DNA of 64,000 bases, taken from the NCBI RefSeq assembly GCF_032854445.1, contig NW_027018112.1, positions 1 through 64,000 on the forward strand, in the 5' to 3' direction. Both the position numbers and the translations under genes were made by a program. Shown piece by piece: positions 59,601 through 64,000 of the stretch (its first letter is position 1; each line of letters starts with the position of its first letter). Source of the stretch: Liolophura sinensis. Taxonomy: Eukaryota; Mollusca; Polyplacophora; Chitonida; Chitonidae. The notes beneath the pieces were generated by a model. It had not been told where the DNA came from. It saw only the letters and a program-made list of their open reading frames with translations, and made no database searches.

Positions 59601-62600
59601 AGCCACAAATGAATAATCATTGATGTCAAGATCACGTGCCCAGCAACGGCTCTTACTCCATGGAAACCAAGGAAATTTGCAATTTGTCAACAACTGGAGA
59701 TGCCTGGCCCAATTGCGCATCTTTTGGCACCTTATTGATGTGGGTCAGTGTTCAATTGTACTTTTTACAGCGGACTGTATCAAGTACCTTGTGTTTTTTT
59801 TATATACATATGGTGTGGTTTTTCTACATGTAGATAAAGACATTGAGTTTGTCTTCGACTTAGAAGTAAGACAACTGCTGGGTGAGTTAAATGGGCTTTG
59901 CCCAAAGATTTGACGTCGTCTGGGCTACCGAAGGGCACATAACTTATAATGAAAAGTTGAATATAGTAATGACCAGTCGCGATTGTACATAGTTAATGTA
60001 GCCGATTTCAATTAGCAAAAAGACCAGGCAAAAATCCAAAAGTGGAAAAACTGTTCCAATGCTGCTGGTAAGAGGCTAATCCGACGTATTTTTTGACGAG
60101 AAATCGAATGGTGCAAACCGCGTTGCTCTCCGACCAATACTTTTGGCTGTAGCCACAAATGAATAATCATTGATGTCAAGATCACGTGCCCAGCAACGGC
60201 TCTTACTCCATGGAAACCAAGGAAATTTGCAATTTGTCAACAGCTGGAGATGCCTGGCCCAATTGCGCATCTTTTGGCACCTTATTGATGTGGGTCAGTG
60301 TTTAATTGTACTTTTTACAGCGGACTGTATCAAGTACCTTGTGTTTTTTTTATATACAAATGGTGTGGTTTTTCTACATGTAGATAAAGACATTGAGTTT
60401 GTCTTCGACTTAGAAGTAAGACAACTGCTGGGTGAGTTAAATGGGCTTTGCCCAAAGATTTGACGTCGTCTGGGCTACCGAAGGGCACATAACTTATAAT
60501 GAAAAGTTGAATATAGTAATGACCAGTCGCGATTGTACATAGTTAATGTAGCCGATTTCAATTAGCAAAAAGACCATGTAAAAATCCAAAAGTGGAAAAA
60601 CTTTTCCAATGCTGCTGGTAAGAGGCTTATCCGACGTATTTTTTGACGAGAAATCGAATGGTGCAAACCGCGTTGCTCTCCGACCAATACTTTTGGCTGT
60701 AGCCACAAATGAATAATCATTGATGTCAAGATCACGTGCCCAGCAACGGCTCTTACTCCATGGAAACCAAGGAAATTTGCAATTTTTCAACAGCTGGAGA
60801 TGCCTGGCCCAATTGCGCATCTTTTGGCACCTTATTGATGTGGGTCAGTGTTCAATTGTACTTTTTACAGCGGACTGTATCAAGTACCTTGTGTTTTTTT
60901 TTATATACAAATGGTGTGGTTTTTCTACATGTAGATAAAGACATTGAGTTTGTCTTCGACTTAGAAGTAAGACAACTGCTGGGTGAGTTAAATGGGCTTT
61001 GCCCAAAGATTTGACGTCGTCTGGGCTACCGAAGGGCACATAACTTATAATGAAAAGTTGAATATAGTAATGACCAGTCGCGATTGTACATAGTTAATGT
61101 AGCCGATTTCAATTAGCAAAAAGACCAGGCAAAAATCCAAAAGTGGAAAAACTGTTCCAATGCTGCTGGTAAGAGGCTAATCCGACGTATTTTTTGACGA
61201 GAAATCGAATGGTGCAAACCACGTTGCTCTCCGACCAATACTTTTGGCTGTAGCCACAAATGAATAATCATTGATGTCAAGATCACGTGCCCAGCAACGG
61301 CTCTTACTCCATGGAAACCGAGGAAATTTGCAATTTGTCAACAGCTGGAGATGCCTGGCCCAATTGCTCATCTTTGGCACCTTATTGATGTGGGTCAGTG
61401 TTCAATTGTACTTTTTTACAGCAGACTTTATCATGTACCTTGTGTTTTTTTATATACAAATGGTGTGGTTTTTCTAGATGTAGATAAATACATTGAGTTT
61501 GTCTTCGACTTAGAAGTAAGACATTTGCTGGGTGAGTTAAATGGGCTTGGCCCAAAGATTTGACGTCGTCTGGGCTACCGAAGGGCACATAACTTATAAT
61601 GAAAAGTTGAATATAGTAATGACCAGTCGCGATTGTACATAGTTAATGTATCCGATTTCAATTAGAAAAAATACCAGGCAAAAATCCAAAAGTGGAAAAA
61701 CTGTTCCAATGCTGCTGGTAAGAGGCTAATCCGACGTATTTTTTGACGAGAAATCGAATGGTGCAAACCGCGTTGCTCTCCGACCAATACTTTTGGCTGT
61801 ACCCACAAATGAATAATCATTGATGTCAAGATCACGTGCCCAGCAGCGGCTCTTACTCCATGGAAACCAAGGAAATTTGCAATTTTTCAACAGCTGGAGA
61901 TGCCTGGCCCAATTGCGCATCTTTTGGCACCTTATTGATGTGGGTCAGTGTTCAATTGTACTTTTTACAGCGGACTGTATCAAGTACCTTGTGTATTTTT
62001 TATATACAAATGGTGTGGTTTTTCTACATGTAGATAAATACATTGAGTTTGTCTTCGACTTAGAAGTAAGACAACTGCTGGGTGAGTTAAATGAGCTTGG
62101 CCCAAAGATTTGACGTCGTCTGGGCTACCGAAGGGCACATAACTTATAATGAAAAGTTGAATATAGTAATGACCAGTCGCGATTGTACATAGTTAATGTA
62201 GCCGATTTCAATTAGCAAAAAGACCAGGCAAAAATCCAAAAGTGGAAAAACTGTTCCAATGCTGCTGGTAAGAGTCTAATCCGACGTATTTTTTGACGAG
62301 AAATCGAATGGTGCAAACCGCGTTGCTCTCCGACCAATACTTTTGGCTGTAGCCACAAATGAATAATCATTGATGTCAAGATCACGTGCCCAGCAACGGC
62401 TCTTACTCCATGAAAACCAAGGAAATTTGCAATTTGTCAACAGCTGGAGATGCCTGGCCCAATTGCGCATCTTTTGGCACCTTATTGATGTGGGTCAGTG
62501 TTCAATTGTACTTTTTACAGCAGACTGTATCATGTACCTTGTGTTTTTTTTATATACAAATGGTGTGGTTTTTCTACATGTAGATAAAGACATTGAGATT

Positions 62601-63813
62601 ATCTTCGACTTAGAAGTAAGACAACTGCTGGGTGAGTTAAATGGGCTTGGCCCAAAGATTTGACGTCGTCTGGGCTACCGAAGGGCACATAACTTATAAT
62701 GAAAAGTTGAATATAGTAATGACCAGTCGCGATTGTACATAGTTAATGTAGCCGATTTCAATTAGCAAAAAGACCAGGTAAAAATCCAAAAGTGGAAAAA
62801 CTGTTCCAATGCTGCTGGTAAGAGGCTAATCCGACGTATTTTTTGACGACAAATCGAATGGTGCAAACCGCGTTGCTTTCCGACCAATACTTTTGGCTGT
62901 AGCCACAAATGAATAATCATTGATGTCAAGATCACGTGCCCAGCAACGGCTCTTACTACATGGAAACCAAGGAAATTTGCAATTTTTCAACAGCTGGAGA
63001 TGCCTGGCCCAATTGCGCATCTTTTGGCACCTTATTGATGTGGGTCAGTGTTCAATTGTACTTTTTACAGCGGACTGTATCAAGTACCTTGTGTTTTTTT
63101 TATATACAAATGGTGTGGTTTTTCTACATGTAGATAAAGACATTGAGTTTGTCTTCGACTTAGAAGTAAGACATTTGCTGGGTGAGTTAAATGGGCTTGG
63201 CCCAAAGATTTGACGTCGTCTGGGCTACCGAAGGGCACATAACTTATAATGAAAAGTTAAATATAGTTATGACCAGTCGCGATTGTACATAGTAAATGTA
63301 GCCGATTTCAATTAGCAAAAATACCAGGCAAAAATTAAAAGTGGAAAAACTGTTCCAATGCTGCTGGTAAGAGGCTAATCCGACGTATGTTTTGACGAGA
63401 AATCGAATGGTGCAAACCGCGTTGCTCTCCGACCAATACTTTTGGCTGTAGCCACAAATGAATAATCATTGATGTCAAGATCACGTGCCCAGCAACGGCT
63501 CTTACTCCATGGAAACCAAGGAAATTTGCAATTTTTCAACAGCTGGAGATGCCTGGCCCAATTGCGCATCTTTTGGCACCTTATTGATGTGGGTCAGTGT
63601 TCAATTGTACTTTTTACAGCGGACTGTATCAAGTACCTTGTGTTTTTTTTATATACATATGGTGTGGTTTTTCTACATGTAGATAAAGACATTGAGTTTG
63701 TCTTCGACTTAGAAGTAAGACAACTGCTGGGTGAGTTAAATGGGCTTTGCCCAAAGATTTGACGTCGTCTGGGCTACCGAAGGGCACATAACTTATAATG
63801 AAAAGTTGAATAT
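56664..63813 (+). repeat. Right block: 13 monomers, CAACTG / CTTTGCCC subfamily
   Basis: Monomers start at 56664, 57214, 57764, 58314, 58864, 59415, 59965, 60515, 61066, 61615, 62165, 62715 and 63265. Many combine CAACTG at 458-463 with GGCTTTGCCC at 480-489: 56664, 58314, 58864, 59415, 59965, 60515 and 63265. The copies at 58864 and 60515 are nearly the same (CCATGTAAAAATCC, AGAGGCTTATCC, T9 run) at an offset of 1651 bp, and 58314 and 59965 both have GTGTTTAATTG. The copies at 57764 and 63265 begin with GTTATGACC, as does 45662. The copies at 59415 and 63265 share ATACATATGGTG. The copies at 61066 and 61615 match the pairs at 46762 and 48410. No genes are present. Confidence 0.88.
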
Positions 63814-64000
63814 AGTAATGACCAGTCGCGATTGTACATAGTTAATGTAGCCGATTTCAATTAGCAAAAAGACCAGGCAAAAATCCAAAAGTGGAAAAAC
63901 TGTTCCAATGCTGCTGGTAAGAGGCTAATCCGACGTATTTTTTGACGAGAAATCGAATGGTGCAAACCGCGTTGCTCTCCGACCAATACTTTTGGCTGTA
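63814..64000 (+). repeat. Partial monomer truncated by the window edge
   Basis: These 187 bases match monomer positions 1-187 of the reference with only the common C at position 65. The array evidently continues past the right edge, just as the left edge starts directly inside repeat sequence. Confidence 0.97.

Larger units (their letters stand above)
1..64000 (+). repeat. Tandem satellite DNA array, ~550-bp monomer, 116.3 copies
   Basis: The same sequence recurs about every 550 bases from the first to the last base. The phase marker AGTAATGACC (or a one-base variant) recurs at 1, 549, 1102, 1652, 2204, 2752, 3302, 3852, 4402 and so on to 63814. Monomer length is 550 bp in most copies, ranging from 544 to 553 bp. 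Every copy runs in the same direction, and no inversion, unique spacer or inserted mobile element was seen. Most copies differ from one another by only a few substitutions. No gene lies in the window. Known biology: arrays of this size and homogeneity are characteristic of eukaryotic centromeric, pericentromeric or other constitutive heterochromatin. Inference: this is a species- or genus-restricted satellite; I do not recognise the family. The strand is arbitrary and follows the window. Confidence 0.98.

Noticed and set aside
1-64000. Tandem 5S rRNA, tRNA, snRNA, histone or spliced-leader gene cluster
   Set aside because: No 5S internal control region, tRNA cloverleaf, U-snRNA core or known spliced leader was found in the monomer. 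TGGCTGTAGCC only superficially resembles the dinoflagellate leader's GTAGCC...TGGCT.
1-64000. CRISPR array
   Set aside because: The repeat unit is 550 bp with no short repeat/unique spacer alternation and no cas genes.
1-64000. Mobile element or rDNA spacer as the source of the repeat
   Set aside because: There are no terminal inverted repeats, target-site duplications, transposase or reverse-transcriptase frames and no rRNA sequence; the array has no boundary in the window that would show an origin.

Overview
The whole 64 kb window is one uninterrupted, head-to-tail array of a roughly 550-bp satellite repeat. I count 116 complete monomers and a 187-bp partial copy at the right edge (about 116.3 copies, all in the same orientation). 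No protein-coding gene, RNA gene, transposon, CRISPR array or unique spacer can be supported anywhere. A long, homogeneous array of this kind is typical of eukaryotic heterochromatin, especially centromeric or pericentromeric DNA. The species cannot be named from the sequence, and I do not recognise the monomer as a published family. One reference monomer (4402-4951) is about 40.5 % GC, with 18 CpG against about 22 expected (hand count), so CpG is only mildly depleted. Monomer positions below are numbered from the phase in which the window itself begins (AGTAATGACC = position 1).

Layout. 1-6054: 11 monomers of ordinary subfamily types carrying about 30 single-base, mostly homopolymer indels. 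6055-10454: eight regular 550-bp monomers. 10455-17603: a hexameric higher-order repeat (HOR) present twice (about 3.3 kb per unit). 17604-31361: 25 monomers in a mosaic of displaced duplications and chimeric monomers. 31362-39608: 15 fairly uniform monomers, including a 544-bp deletion monomer. 39609-42911: a trimeric repeat present twice (about 1.65 kb per unit). 42912-51711: 16 more variable monomers with a locally repeated pair. 51712-56663: one irregular monomer and then a tetrameric HOR (types A-B-C-B) present twice (2200 bp per unit). 56664-64000: 13 monomers plus the partial copy, rich in a CAACTG / GGCTTTGCCC subfamily and holding distant relatives of the 46.8-50.1 kb pair.

The biology visible here is repeat evolution, not a gene system. 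Local multi-monomer duplications (periods of 3, 4 and 6 monomers), exchange breakpoints inside monomers and overall homogenisation fit unequal crossing-over and gene conversion. Each monomer also carries an E-box-type ATCACGTG, several short dyads including a 12-bp perfect palindrome, a cluster of A-tracts and a T8 tract. These could matter for chromatin or protein binding, but any function is inference. The open reading frames that recur in every monomer are best explained as chance frames copied with the repeat.
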